DNA from: Kitasatospora cheerisanensis KCTC 2395
GTDB taxonomy: Bacteria; Actinomycetota; Actinomycetes; Streptomycetales; Streptomycetaceae
Length of the DNA stretch: 64,000 nucleotides
Assembly: GCF_000696185.1 (NCBI RefSeq)
Contig: NZ_KK853997.1
Coordinates: 1,352,756 to 1,416,755, forward strand
Direction: 5' to 3'
Under the pieces are notes generated by a model. The model was not told the DNA's origin, did no database searches, and saw only the letters and a list, made by a program, of their open reading frames with translations. Positions within the stretch are counted from its first letter, which is position 1. Every line of letters starts with the position of its first letter. Of this stretch, positions 1-8,561 are shown piece by piece. A program made the position numbers and the translations under genes.

Positions 1-237
1 CCTCCGCCCCTGCCTCCGCGCCCTCCCCGCCGACGCCCGCGACCGCATCGGCTCCCTGGTCGCCGCCACCCCCTACCGGCCCCGGCCGAGCTCACCTGGT
101 CCACCCTCTGGGCCGACTGGCACCACAGCCGCGGCACCGGCCTGGTCGGCCGCCTCTTCGGCCGGCCCCGCACCGGCCCGCCCCGCCGCGGCGCGACCGA
201 ACTGACCCCCGACCAGGACGACCGGAGGCCCCGGTGA
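1..237 (+). CDS. 3' end of an unrecognised protein (partial)
   Basis: This is the 3' end of a gene that starts before the window. Codon use looks coding in one frame up to about position 85. It then continues in the next frame as TWSTLWADWHHSRGTGLVG and ends at a TGA at 235-237, so an apparent one-base indel lies near 80-90. I do not recognise the family; the tail is rich in Arg and Pro. The next gene starts 25 bases downstream behind a GGAGA ribosome site, so the two are probably in one operon. Confidence 0.4.
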   Translation, partial: PPPLPPRPPRRRPRPHRLPGRRHPLPAPAELTWSTLWADWHHSRGTGLVGRLFGRPRTGPPRRGATELTPDQDDRRPR

Positions 238-262
238 CCCGCCCCGAACGCAGGAGACAGCC

Positions 263-1884
263 GTGATCCAGGTCGGTCAGGTGGTGCAGTGGGCCGGGAT
301 CGGGCTCGGCGGGTTCGTCTCGGTGACGGCCGCGCTGACGGTGCTGCGGACCGGCCCGGAGTTCTACGGGGTCGCGGCGTTGACGGCGGGTCGGGCGCTC
401 GGGCCGTGGCAGGCCGGGCGGGACGATCCGCGGGTGCCGCTGCCGGGCGGGTCGGGCGAGCCGGCCCACCGGTCGTACTGGTGGCGGCAGGTGTGGGTGG
501 ACGCCGGGCACGCGCTGCTGGCCGGCGTCGCGGAGGCGTGGCAGCGGCTGACCGAGGACTGGCTCGCCGAGCCGGCGTCGCGGAGGCGTGGCAGCGGCTG
601 ACCGAGGACTGGCTCCCCGAGCGCGCCTGGCGGGATGATGCTGGGCCGCAGCGCCAAGGCGGTCCGGTCCGGAACGGTCTCGGCCGCAAGCTGGTCCGCC
701 TGGTCGGCGCGGGCGTGGCGCTGGGCGCGTCCTGGGTGCGCTGCTCGCGGCGGCCGTCGTGCTGGTGATGGCCGCGCTGTTCGGCCTGCTGCTGGGGCGC
801 GGCGTGGCTCGGCGCGGGGGCGCTGGCGGTGTCCTGAACGGGCGGGCCGGGTGCTGCCGAAGGCGCGGGGATCCGTCCCGCGCTGCCCGTACCCGGGCTG
901 CTGGGAGGCCGTTCCCGCTGCCGGTGTACGGTGCCCGAACTGCCCCGCGCACCCACCGGGCGCTGCGGCCGGGCCGTACGGGGTGCTGCGCCGGGTGTGC
1001 CAGTGCGGCACCCGGGTGCCGCTGGCCGGTTCGGCGGCCGGCGGAGCTGGACGCGTAACTGTCCGCACTGGCGAACCGGCGGTTGCCGGACGTGCTGGGG
1101 CGCGCGCCGCTGGTGCACCTGCCGCTGCTGGGCGCGGACTCGGCGGGCAAGACGATGTTCCTGATGGCGGCCGTCGGCGGGCTGCGGGCGCTCGCGGGGC
1201 CGGGGGTGACGGTCGGGTTCGGCACGGCCGAGGACCGGGACCGCTTGAGCACGCGGAGCGCCAACTGCGGGGCGGGCCGTGGGTGAACTCCACCGCGGAC
1301 CCGCTGCCGCAGGCCTTCCTGCTGGTGGTGTCCCGGGGCGCAGGCGCCGCCTGGTGTACCTGTACGACCCGATGGGCGAGACCGTCCGCAACGAGGCCTC
1401 GCTGCGCGACCAGCGCTACCTGGCGCACGCGGACGCCCTGGTGCTGGTGTGCGACGTGCTCGCGGAGCCGGAGGTGCGGCGGTCGTTGGCGCCCGCCGAC
1501 GCGGCGCTGGCCGGTGCGCCCGCCCGCCCGGGAGGGCCCGCGACACGGCCGGGCGGCTGGTCGGCGAGTTCGGCCGGGCGCGCGGCGCGACCCCGGTGGC
1601 CGTGGTGGTGACCAAGCGGGACGTGCTGGACGCCTGTCGGCGCTGCCGGTCGCGCCGCGCGGCGACGTCCGGGAGTGGCTGGGCCGGATCGGCCTGGCGC
1701 ACCTGGTGCAGTTGCTGGCCAACGAGTTCGGCGGCCACCGCCTGGGCGGTGAGCGCCCGGGCGGCGACCGCGCCGGGCGCGGCCCGGAGGAGTCCCGCCT
1801 GGGCCGCCCGGCGCTGCTGTGGCTGCTGTCCCGGCGCGGCCTGCGCCTGGCCGAGGACCCCGGACGATCGGAGGAAAGGCATGA
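263..1884 (+). CDS. Zinc-ribbon GTPase-like protein with N-terminal membrane segment (frame-disrupted)
   Basis: The gene starts at GTG 263 behind GGAGACAG. Several frames must be joined by eye. The first part (VIQVGQVVQW...) runs into a hydrophobic stretch near 720-800. A cysteine-rich zinc-ribbon region follows (CPYPGC, a CPNC-like pair, CQCG, CPHC; about 880-1070). A P-loop GTPase domain comes last: GADSAGKT at about 1130 is the Walker A, LYDPMGE at about 1362 the switch II-like DxxG, and VVTKRDVLD at about 1605 replaces NKxD. Ribbon plus P-loop resembles the double-GTPase/TRAFAC-like proteins found beside VWA, PP2C and kinase modules in actinobacteria; that family assignment is inference. 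It probably ends at a TGA overlapping the ATG at 1881. A 50-base tandem duplication and about six further indels break the frame. It could instead be two genes, split near 1060. Confidence 0.5.
521..615 (+). repeat. 50-bp tandem duplication that shifts the frame
   Basis: Bases 521-565 recur exactly at 571-615, with a period of 50. Because 50 is not a multiple of three, the second copy is read in another frame. Both copies encode the segment AGVAEAWQRLTEDWL, the first in the frame from GTG 263 and the second in the frame that carries the downstream coding signal. It is either a recent slippage duplication or an assembly artefact. Confidence 0.85.
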
Positions 1885-2044
1885 CGCCCCGTCACCCCGC
1901 CCACGGCATCCGGGTGGTGCGGTGAGACTTCCCGCACGTCGTACGGCAGCGCCGCGTCGTGGTGGCGCTGTTCGCGGTCGCCGCCACCGCGGCGGGTCTC
2001 GGCGCGCTCGCGCGCTGTGGCTGCTCGGCGCCGGACTGCGCTGA
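1881..2044 (+). CDS. Small single-pass membrane protein (frame-disrupted)
   Basis: An ATG at 1881 follows a strong GAGGAAAGG ribosome site and overlaps the presumed stop of the GTPase gene. As written the frame closes after 14 codons at 1925. Joining two apparent indels (near 1922 and 2022) gives a product of about 52 residues: a basic N-terminus (MTPRHPAHGIRVVR) followed by one hydrophobic helix (VVVALFAVAATAAGLGALA). I recognise no family. Its place between the GTPase and the VWA gene suggests it belongs to the same module, perhaps as a membrane anchor. Confidence 0.4.
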
Positions 2045-2114
2045 GCCGTCGATCCATTCGTCCCGGGGCGCCGCGTCCGCGCCGGCCCGGACCTTCACCA
2101 GGGAGCGAGACACC

Positions 2115-2803
2115 ATGAGTGACATGCCCGGCGGGCCGATGGCCACCCGCCCGGTCCACTTCTTCTGGATTCTGGACTGCTCGTACTCGATGGAGCTGGA
2201 GGGAAGATCGCGAGTCTGAACTACGCGATCCAGGAGGCGCTGCCGGAGATGCGCTCGGTCGCGGACGACAACCCGTCCGCCGACCTGCTGGTCCGGGTGC
2301 TGACGTTCTCGTCCACGGCGCGCTGGCTGCAGCCCACGCCGACGCCGATCAACGACTTCCGCTGGCAGCCGGTGCAGACCGACGGCGCGACCAACCTCGG
2401 CGAGGCGCTGAAGCTGGTGGCCCGGAGCTGGAGGTGCCGCGATGCCGCTGCGGGCGTTGAAGCCGTGCTGGCGCTGGTCTGGACGGCAGCCGACGGACGA
2501 CTGGCGGGCGGGCCTGCGCGCGGTGGACGCCACCCCGTGGGGGCGCGGGCGGTGCGGGTGGCGATCGCGATCGGCAAGGACGCCGACCGGGCGCAGCTGA
2601 AGGAGTTCCTCGGCAACCCGGAGCTCGAACCGCTGGACGCGGACTCCCCCAAGAAGCTCGCGGCGGCGATCCGCTGGGCGTCCACGGTGGCGTTGAAGGC
2701 CGCTTCGACGCCGCTCGCCCAGGCCGATTCGGCGGAGGGCGGGTACGGCCCGTACGCGCCGCCGCCGGTGGCCGCGGACGACGATGACGACGACGTCTGG
2801 TGA
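2115..2803 (+). CDS. TerY-like VWA-domain protein (frame-disrupted)
   Basis: The ATG at 2115 follows GGGAGCGAGA. The N-terminus (VHFFWILDCSYSM) gives the MIDAS metal-binding pattern DxSxS. The body (SADLLVRVLTFSSTARWLQP, then TDGATNLGEALKLVAR) carries the conserved MIDAS threonine, and AVRVAIAIGKDADRAQLKEF is a typical late VWA strand. The protein ends in an acidic DDDDDDVW tail. Apparent indels lie near 2205 and between about 2435 and 2550. In TerY-type triads the VWA protein works with the adjacent PP2C phosphatase and kinase, and all three are here in that order. The stop overlaps the GTG start of the phosphatase (GTGA), so the genes are translationally coupled. The joined length of about 228 residues suits TerY. 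Confidence 0.7.
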
Positions 2804-3780
2804 GCCCGGTGGCACCTGAGGAACCGTCGGACGGCGCCGGCCCGGCCCGGACCGCGCCGGTCCGGAGCCGGGCGGCGACGGCTGGCGGCTGACGGCCCGA
2901 CAGTCCGCGGCCCGCGCAAGGCGCGCTGCCAGGACCGGGCCGTCGCCGCGGAGTTGCCGAGCCGGACGGCGGCCGGCGGGCGTGCTGCTCGCGGTGCGGA
3001 CGGCCACGGCTCGGCGCCGCACAGCCGCAGCCACCTGGGCGCGGAGTTCGCGGTCGAGTGTTCCTGCGGCTGGCCCGCCGGTTCGCGGCGGCCGCGCTGT
3101 CCGGGCGGGCGGCGCTGCCGGCGCTGCGCGCCGAGGCGCAGCAGCGGCTGCCGTGGAACCTGGTCCGGGAGTGGGAGGACCGGTGCGCCGGCCACCTGCG
3201 CGCGGAGCCGCTGGAGGGCTTCCCGGAGCCGCCGCCGGCCAGCTGCGGGACCGCTCCCAGCTGGTGCCGTACGGCACGACGCTGCTGGGCGCGGCGCTGC
3301 TGCCGGGCCTGCTGGTGGCCTGGCAGCTGGGTGACGGCGACCTGGTGCTGGTCGACCGTTCGAGCGGCGGGGTGCTGCCGCTGGCCCCGGCCGCGCCCGA
3401 ACTCGGCGACGAGACCGACTCCCTGTGCAGCAAGGACGCGGCCGGCTGGTGCGGACGCACTGGTCGCCGATCGTCGGCGCGGCCGAGCCGCCGGGCCTGC
3501 TGCTGCTGTCCACCGACGGCCTGTCGAAGAGTTTCGCGGAGCCCTCGGGCTTCGACGGCTTCGCCGCCGGCCTGTACCAGCGGCTGCGGGACGACGGCCA
3601 CGCGGCGGTCGTCGAGCAGCTCGGCGGCTGGCTGGAGCGGGCGGCCTCGTTCTCGGGCGACGACACCTCGGTGGCGCTCGCCTGGCACGACCCGCACCGG
3701 CCGGCCGCCCGGGAGCCCCGACCGCCGCCGGACGGCGCGCACCGCCGGACCCGAACGCCACCCCGGAGGAACCGTCATGA
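2800..3780 (+). CDS. PP2C-family protein phosphatase (frame-disrupted)
   Basis: The start is GTG 2800, overlapping the stop of the VWA gene. PP2C landmarks survive in different frames. ADGHGSAPHSRSHLGAEF at about 3000-3055 corresponds to the DGMGG metal motif. WQLGDGDLVLVDRSSGGVL at about 3318 is the GDSR-equivalent region. LLLLSTDGLSKSF at about 3500 and FSGDDTSVALAW at about 3652 supply the late metal-binding aspartates. At least five single-base indels separate these blocks. The frame ending in PDPNATPEEPS closes at 3780, overlapping the ATG of the kinase. Expected role: dephosphorylating targets of the neighbouring kinase, possibly the VWA protein, as in TerY phosphorylation triads. Confidence 0.65.
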
Positions 3781-5109
3781 GCAACGGGATGCTCGATCCC
3801 CACCGTCCTGCGCACCGAGGACGGCGATGCCGTCACGGTGGTCGAACTGCTCGGCGCGGGCGGCCAGGGCGAGGTGTACCGGGCCCGCACCGGCCGTGGC
3901 GAGTACGCGCTGAAGTGGTACTTCCCGGCGTCCGGCACCGAGCAGCAGCGCCGGATCGTGGAGGACCTGGTCTCCCGGACTTCGACGATCCGCGGTTCCT
4001 GTGGCCGGAGCAGCTGGTGGAGGACGGGCCGGCGGCGCGTTCGGCTACCTGATGGGGCTGCGGCCGGAGCGGTTCAGGAGCCCTGCCGCAGCTGTTCCGC
4101 CGTCAGGTGCCGTTCACGGTGCGGTCGCTGCTGATGGCGGCGGTGCACATGGTGGAGGGCTACAAGGCGCTGCACTCGCAGGGCGTCGCCTACCGGGACA
4201 TCTCCTGGGGCAACGTCTTCATCGACCCGGCCGACGGCTCGATCCTGATCTGCGACAACGACAACGCCGTCCCGGAGACGGCGGCGGCCGGGATCAGCGG
4301 CACCATGAAGTTCATGGCGCCGGAGCTGATCCGCCGCGATCCGGGGGCGCGGCCGTCCACCCAGACCGACCTGCACTCGCTGGCGGTGCTGCTGTTCATG
4401 CTGCTGATGAACCACCACCCGCTGGAGGGCCGGCTGGCGTTGGCGATCCGCTGCCTGGACGAGGCGGCCGAGCGGCGGCTGTACGGGGAGCGGCCGGTGT
4501 TCGTCTTCGACCCGGCGGACGCGCCAACCTGCCCGACGAGGACGAGCAGGCCGGGGTGCGGGCGAACTGGTCGGTGACGCCGCCGGTGCTGCGCCGGCTG
4601 TTCGAGCAGAGCTTCACCGAGGGGCTGCACGACCCGGGCGCCGGGTCCGCGAGTCGCAGTGGCGGGACGCGCTCGGCCAGGTACTGGACACGGTGGTCGA
4701 CTGCGCGTCCTGCGGGCGGGCCAACATGACCGAGCCGACCAGCACCCGGGCCCGGGCATGCTGGAGCTGCGGCGCCCAACTGGTGCTCCCGGCACGGCTG
4801 GTGGTGACCACGGCCAGCCCGCGGTGGCCCGCACGGTGCGGCTGGGCCGCACCGCCCGGCTGTTCCGGCACCACCTGGTCGCGGAGCCGCCCCGGCACGA
4901 CTTCACCGAGGCGCGGTGATCGCCCGGATCGGCGAGAACCCGAAGCGGCCGGGGCAGTTCGGCCTCACCAACGAGACCGCCCGGGAGTGGACCGGCCGCC
5001 GCACCGACGGCCGGCAGCTGCAGGTGCCGCCGCGGAGACCGTGCCGCTGCTGGACGGGCTGCGCCTCGACCTCGGCGACGGCGTCGAGGCCGAGGTGCAC
5101 ACCGACTGA
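3777..5109 (+). CDS. Ser/Thr protein kinase with zinc ribbon, TerY-triad type (frame-disrupted)
   Basis: The start is ATG 3777, overlapping the phosphatase stop. Kinase motifs in order: glycine-rich loop LLGAGGQGEVYRA (about 3850), catalytic lysine in YALKWYF, catalytic loop VAYRDISWGNVF (about 4190; YRD instead of HRD), ICDNDNAV in place of DFG, and FMAPELI for APE (about 4315). After the kinase come two CxxC pairs (CASCGR and CWSCGA, about 4702-4770) forming a zinc ribbon. A beta-rich tail resembling an FHA-like or ubiquitin-like fold (FGLTNETAREWTGR) ends at TGA 5107-5109. About seven indels interrupt the frame. The atypical YRD and DND motifs fit the kinases of TerY-type triads. Membership of the operon is firm; what signal it senses is unknown. 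Confidence 0.7.
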
Positions 5110-5110
5110 C

Positions 5111-5150
5111 GGCCGGCCGTCACTGGCCGCGCCGCGGTGGGCGGCCGGCC
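5111..5150. terminator. Hairpin between convergent genes
   Basis: A nine-base inverted repeat (GGCCGGCCG at 5111-5119 and its complement at 5142-5150) lies between the kinase stop (5109) and the stop of the convergent minus-strand gene (5153). There is no T-tract, as usual in this GC-rich group. A bidirectional terminator is plausible. Confidence 0.45.
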
Positions 5151-5152
5151 TG

Positions 5153-5495
5153 TCACAGGCCGAGGGCGCGCACCAGCCCCTCGGCCGCGGTGGCGGCCGC
5201 GCCGCCGGCGGTGACGCCGCGGACGATCAGCTCCCAGCCAGCCGCGCAGCCGTCCCGGTTCGGCGGTGCGGCCCTCGTCCTCGGCGGTGGCCAGTTCGCC
5301 GTGCACGGCGTCCGCGGTGGGCGCCAGCGCGGGCGCCTCCTGCTGCACCAGCCGGGCCAGCTCCGCGGCGAGTTCGCGCACCGCGGGGGCCTGGTCGGCG
5401 GCCGGGCCGGCGTAGTTGTTCTGCACGTTGCCGGTGCCGCCGATCACCGACTGGGTGATCGGGGCGTTGAAGGTGAACTGGTCGCCACCGGACAC
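5153..5495 (-). CDS. Small protein with N-terminal VIGGxGNVQNNY motif
   Basis: The GTG at 5495 is preceded by a GAGGAG ribosome site. Residues 9-28 (FNAPITQSVIGGTGNVQNNY) nearly repeat the C-terminal motif of the upstream gene. A helical segment follows (VRELAAELARLVQQEAPALA). The frame as written runs on into Arg-rich nonsense. An indel near 5238 restores WELIVRGVTAGGAAATAAEG and a stop at 5153-5155, giving about 113 residues. It lies 26 bases downstream of the 501-residue membrane protein, on the same strand. I recognise no family. Motif plus helix suggests a partner that docks onto its neighbour through the shared motif; this is inference. Confidence 0.6.
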
Positions 5496-5521
5496 GGGGC
5501 ACTCCTCGGGTCGCTCGCGGG

Positions 5522-7027
5522 TCAAGGACTGGGTGCGGCGGGCGGGTTGGGCCCGCCGGCGCTGCTGCCGCCGCCGGGCGGGGCGACGTAGTTGTTCTGC
5601 ACGTTGCCGACGCCGCCGATCACGGCGTTCTGGATCGCGCCGTTGAAGATGGTGGTCTGGGTGTTGAAGATCTGCTGCTGCTGTTGGGCGGTGAGGTCGG
5701 CGGTGTCGATGTGGTGGGCCGTCAGGAAGTGCTCGGTGGCATCCAGCACGGCCTGCACCATCAGCTTGAAGTAGGTGGAGGAGTCCCGGCGTTCGGCGAA
5801 CTCCATGTACGGCCAGAACGAGGCCCGCTCGCGCAGGCTGTTGGTGGTGCCGTAGTCGATGGTGCCGTAGTTCTTGCGGATCTCCCGGCGGGTCCGCTCC
5901 AGCCGCCGGGCCTTCCCGGCGGCGTCCGCGGCCCGCCCGAGCAGCGCGCCCACCGAGCCGAACAGCAGGCCGGGGGTGGCGTGCGCGGCGTCCGCGAGCG
6001 CCCGCATCCGCAGCCGGACGGGGCCCGCGACCTGACGGTCCGGCAGGTCGAAGCGGGGACCGAGCGGCGGCAGGACGTACGCGTTGACGTTCCAGGTCAG
6101 CGAGGTGCGGGTGAGCTGGGCGCGCAGGTGCATGGAGACCACCACCCGGCCGCCGTCGCCGATCATCCGCAGGCACAGGTAGGTCTCCAGGCCCGTGGTG
6201 GGGTTGGCGGCGCCGGACTTCACCCACTGGCTGTCGACCACCGTCAGCGGGCGGCCGGTCGGGTCGGGCAGCGCCCAGGGCAGGTTGCCCAGGAAGGTGC
6301 CGCGGGCGTAGAGCCGGTTGCGCACCGAGATGCCGTCCAGGCCGCTGTCCTTGATGATCCAGCGGGCGACCTGGTGGTGGATGTCGGCGGCGTTGAACGG
6401 GACCGGGGTGAGCGGGTTGCCCGCCGGGTCCTTCGCCGGGCGGGCGGTGTTGATCGGCGCCCAGACCTGCTCGTAGATCCGCCAGCCGCTGCCGACGAAC
6501 GGGTTCACGCCCGCGACGTCCTCGTGGTAGACCACCAGGTTGGCGCGCTTGAGCTGCTCCAGCTGCCGTTCCAGCTCGGGTTCCACGGGCGGCGCCTGGA
6601 CGGCGGCGGCGCCCGGGCCCTCGCCGAGTTCGCGGGCGATCCGCCAGGACGTCCACAGCTCCCGGTACACCACCGCGAGCGCGGCCAGCAGCACCGCCGG
6701 CAGCGCGGCGGCGGCCGCGGCCGCCGGTCCGCCGTGACCGTGCGTCAGGCTCCAGCCCGCGAGCGCGAGCAGGGCCAGCAGCAGGGTCAGCAGTCCGGCC
6801 AGCACCCGGTCCCGGCGCAGCACCCGCGCCTCGGCCTGCCGGGCGTGCCGGACCACCGCGACGACGTTGACCCCGACCGGCAGTCCGGCCGCCCGGATCC
6901 CGTCCTCCGCGTACTCGGCGAGCACCTCGCGCGCGAACCCCGGATCCAGCTGGGCCGTCCGGCACATCCGCCGACTGACCAGATCCGTACGGTACTTGGG
7001 CAGCGCGGGCAGCGGCCCGATCGGCAT
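5522..7027 (-). CDS. Unrecognised 501-residue membrane protein with C-terminal VIGGxGNVQNNY motif
   Basis: The ATG at 7027 sits behind GGGGAGGG. Two hydrophobic segments lie at about residues 75-95 and 102-121, separated by a short His/Gly loop, so the protein is probably anchored with a large soluble domain on one side. The soluble part (WRIYEQVWAPINTARP; DIHHQVARWIIKDSGLDG; SLTWNVNAYVLPPLGPRFD) matches no family I can name. Residues 461-480 (FNGAIQNAVIGGVGNVQNNY) repeat the N-terminal motif of the next gene, 14 of 20 positions identical, before a Pro/Gly tail. No frame errors are visible, unlike the adjoining 5 kb. The gene is convergent to the TerY-type module, so a functional link to it is only suggested by proximity. 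Confidence 0.75.
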   Translation of the reverse strand: MPIGPLPALPKYRTDLVSRRMCRTAQLDPGFAREVLAEYAEDGIRAAGLPVGVNVVAVVRHARQAEARVLRRDRVLAGLLTLLLALLALAGWSLTHGHGGPAAAAAAALPAVLLAALAVVYRELWTSWRIARELGEGPGAAAVQAPPVEPELERQLEQLKRANLVVYHEDVAGVNPFVGSGWRIYEQVWAPINTARPAKDPAGNPLTPVPFNAADIHHQVARWIIKDSGLDGISVRNRLYARGTFLGNLPWALPDPTGRPLTVVDSQWVKSGAANPTTGLETYLCLRMIGDGGRVVVSMHLRAQLTRTSLTWNVNAYVLPPLGPRFDLPDRQVAGPVRLRMRALADAAHATPGLLFGSVGALLGRAADAAGKARRLERTRREIRKNYGTIDYGTTNSLRERASFWPYMEFAERRDSSTYFKLMVQAVLDATEHFLTAHHIDTADLTAQQQQQIFNTQTTIFNGAIQNAVIGGVGNVQNNYVAPPGGGSSAGGPNPPAAPSP

Positions 7028-7253
7028 CCACCCTCCCCCGGTGAGACGCACCGCGCGACGCCGCGCGTGGGGGCGAGTGTATGCCCGGCGCGCCCGGCCC
7101 GGCAGCGCTTCGGGCGGATTCCGGGCCCGCTCCGGGGTCGACGTCCCGCGGGTCGCCGGGCCCCGGAACTTCTTCCCCCGCGACCGATGAGTCCTGGCCG
7201 CCGCGGTCGTCGAACCCGGTGAGAGCAACGACCGCCCACCGGGGAGACCACAG

Positions 7254-7702
7254 ATGTCCAGCACCACCACCGCTTCCGCCGCCGCCCCTCCGCCTCCGCC
7301 CCCGCCCCCGGCGCGTCCGGTACGTCCGGAAAGGCGCTCGGCCGCACGGTCCTGACGCTGCGGATCCTGCTCGCGCTGTTCTTCGCCCTGGCCAGCGCGC
7401 TGCCCAAGCTGCTCGCGCTGCCCGCCGCCACCTCCGTGTTCGACGCCGTCGGCGCCGGCGACTGGTTCATGTACCTCACCGGCGCGGTGGAGCTGGCCGG
7501 TGCCGTCGGCCTGCTGCTGCGCCGGCTGGCCGGGCCGGCCGCGACGGCGCTGATCGGGTTCCTGCTGTGCGCGTTCGTCACCCAGCTCACCGCCATGCAC
7601 GGCGAGAACGCCGGGACGCCGTTCCTGTTCATGGTGCCGCTGGCCGTCGTCGCCTGGCACCGGCGCGCCGAGACGGCCGCGTTCCTCCGCCTCGGGCGCT
7701 GA
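7254..7702 (+). CDS. DoxX-like small membrane protein (one frameshift)
   Basis: The ATG at 7254 opens a Ser/Thr/Ala/Pro-rich leader (MSSTTTASAA). The good coding frame from about 7300 on is different, so one base appears lost in the C-rich tract near 7275-7315. The main frame gives four hydrophobic segments starting with LTLRILLALFFALASALPKL, then WFMYLTGAVELAGAVGLLL, ATALIGFLLCAFVTQLTAMH and FMVPLAVVAWHRR. This four-helix pattern, with the early ALPKL and the GAVEL-GAVGLLL stretch, is typical of DoxX-like proteins. These are often linked to redox or thiol stress; the biochemical role here is unknown. Confidence 0.7.
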
Positions 7703-7716
7703 GCGCCGACGGCCTG

Positions 7717-7736
7717 CCGGCCCGGGGCCGGGCCGG
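7717..7736. terminator. Bidirectional hairpin terminator
   Basis: A perfect seven-base inverted repeat (CCGGCCC at 7717-7723, GGGCCGG at 7730-7736) with a six-base loop lies exactly between the stop of the plus-strand DoxX-like gene (7702) and the stop of the minus-strand methyltransferase (7737). Confidence 0.6.
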
Positions 7737-8561
7737 TCAGCCGAGCCGGGCGACGCCGCCGTAGCAGCCCGCCTGCGCGTCGGTGACGGCCGCGGCGCCG
7801 GCCTCGGGGCGCCAGCGCGGGCTGGCGACCACCCCGGGGTCGAGCAGCCGCCAGTCGCCGAACAGCGAGGTGACCTCTGCCCGGGTGCGCGCCTGCAGGT
7901 CGGTGCCGGAGCTGCGGTAGACGTTCTCCATCCGGGCGGTGGCCTCGGGGTCGAAGTCGGCGGTGAAGTGCGTGATGACCAGGTAACTGCCGGGCGCGAG
8001 CCGGGAGGTGAACGCCTCGACCACGTCGAGGGCGCTCTCGCCGGGGCGGTCGGCGACGAAGTGCAGAAGCGCGACCATGCTGAGCGCCACCGGCCGGTCG
8101 AGGTCGAGCGTCCGGGCGGCGGCGTCCAGGATGGTCCCGGCGTCGCGGACGTCGCCCTGGACGTACGCGGTGCGGCCCTGGGCGGTGCCCTCCAGCAGCG
8201 CCTCGGCGTGGGTGAGCACGATCGGGTCGTTGTCGGCGTAGACCACCCGGGCCCCGGCGTCGACGCCCTGGGCGACCTCGTGCAGGTTGGGCGAGGTCGG
8301 GATGCCGGTGCCGATGTCCAGGAACTGGTCGACGCCGAGTTCGGCGATGGTCCGGGTGGCGCGGCGCATGAAGGCCCGGTTCGCGTGCGCGGCGAGCCGG
8401 GCGTTGGGGAAGGCGGCGAGCGCCCGGCCGGCGGCCTCGCGGTCGGCCGGGAAGTTGGTCACACCGCCCAGGTAGTAGTCGTACATCCGGGCCGAATGGG
8501 CCTGGTGGATGTTGAGGTTGATGCCGATCTGCGGCGTCTGGTGAGCGGTTTCGTCAGCCAT
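7737..8561 (-). CDS. SAM-dependent methyltransferase, DUF574-type
   Basis: The ATG at 8561 is chosen because the product then starts MADETAHQTPQIGINLNIHQ, close to where the family begins. The motif HSARMYDYYLGGVTNFPADR is the hallmark N-terminus of the S-adenosylmethionine methyltransferase family expanded in streptomycetes. QFLDIGTGIPTSPNLHEVAQ is the SAM-binding glycine motif I, RVVYADNDPIVLTHAEALL supplies the acidic ribose contact, and VALSMVALLHFV is the post-motif core. Length is 274 residues, normal for the family. Substrate is unknown. It is monocistronic and convergent to the DoxX-like gene. Confidence 0.85.
   Translation of the reverse strand: MADETAHQTPQIGINLNIHQAHSARMYDYYLGGVTNFPADREAAGRALAAFPNARLAAHANRAFMRRATRTIAELGVDQFLDIGTGIPTSPNLHEVAQGVDAGARVVYADNDPIVLTHAEALLEGTAQGRTAYVQGDVRDAGTILDAAARTLDLDRPVALSMVALLHFVADRPGESALDVVEAFTSRLAPGSYLVITHFTADFDPEATARMENVYRSSGTDLQARTRAEVTSLFGDWRLLDPGVVASPRWRPEAGAAAVTDAQAGCYGGVARLG

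Noticed and set aside
92..1882. Long minus-strand open frame opposite the TerY-type module
   Set aside because: Arg/Ala/Pro-rich translation without motifs; it mirrors the GC-rich third positions of the plus-strand genes.
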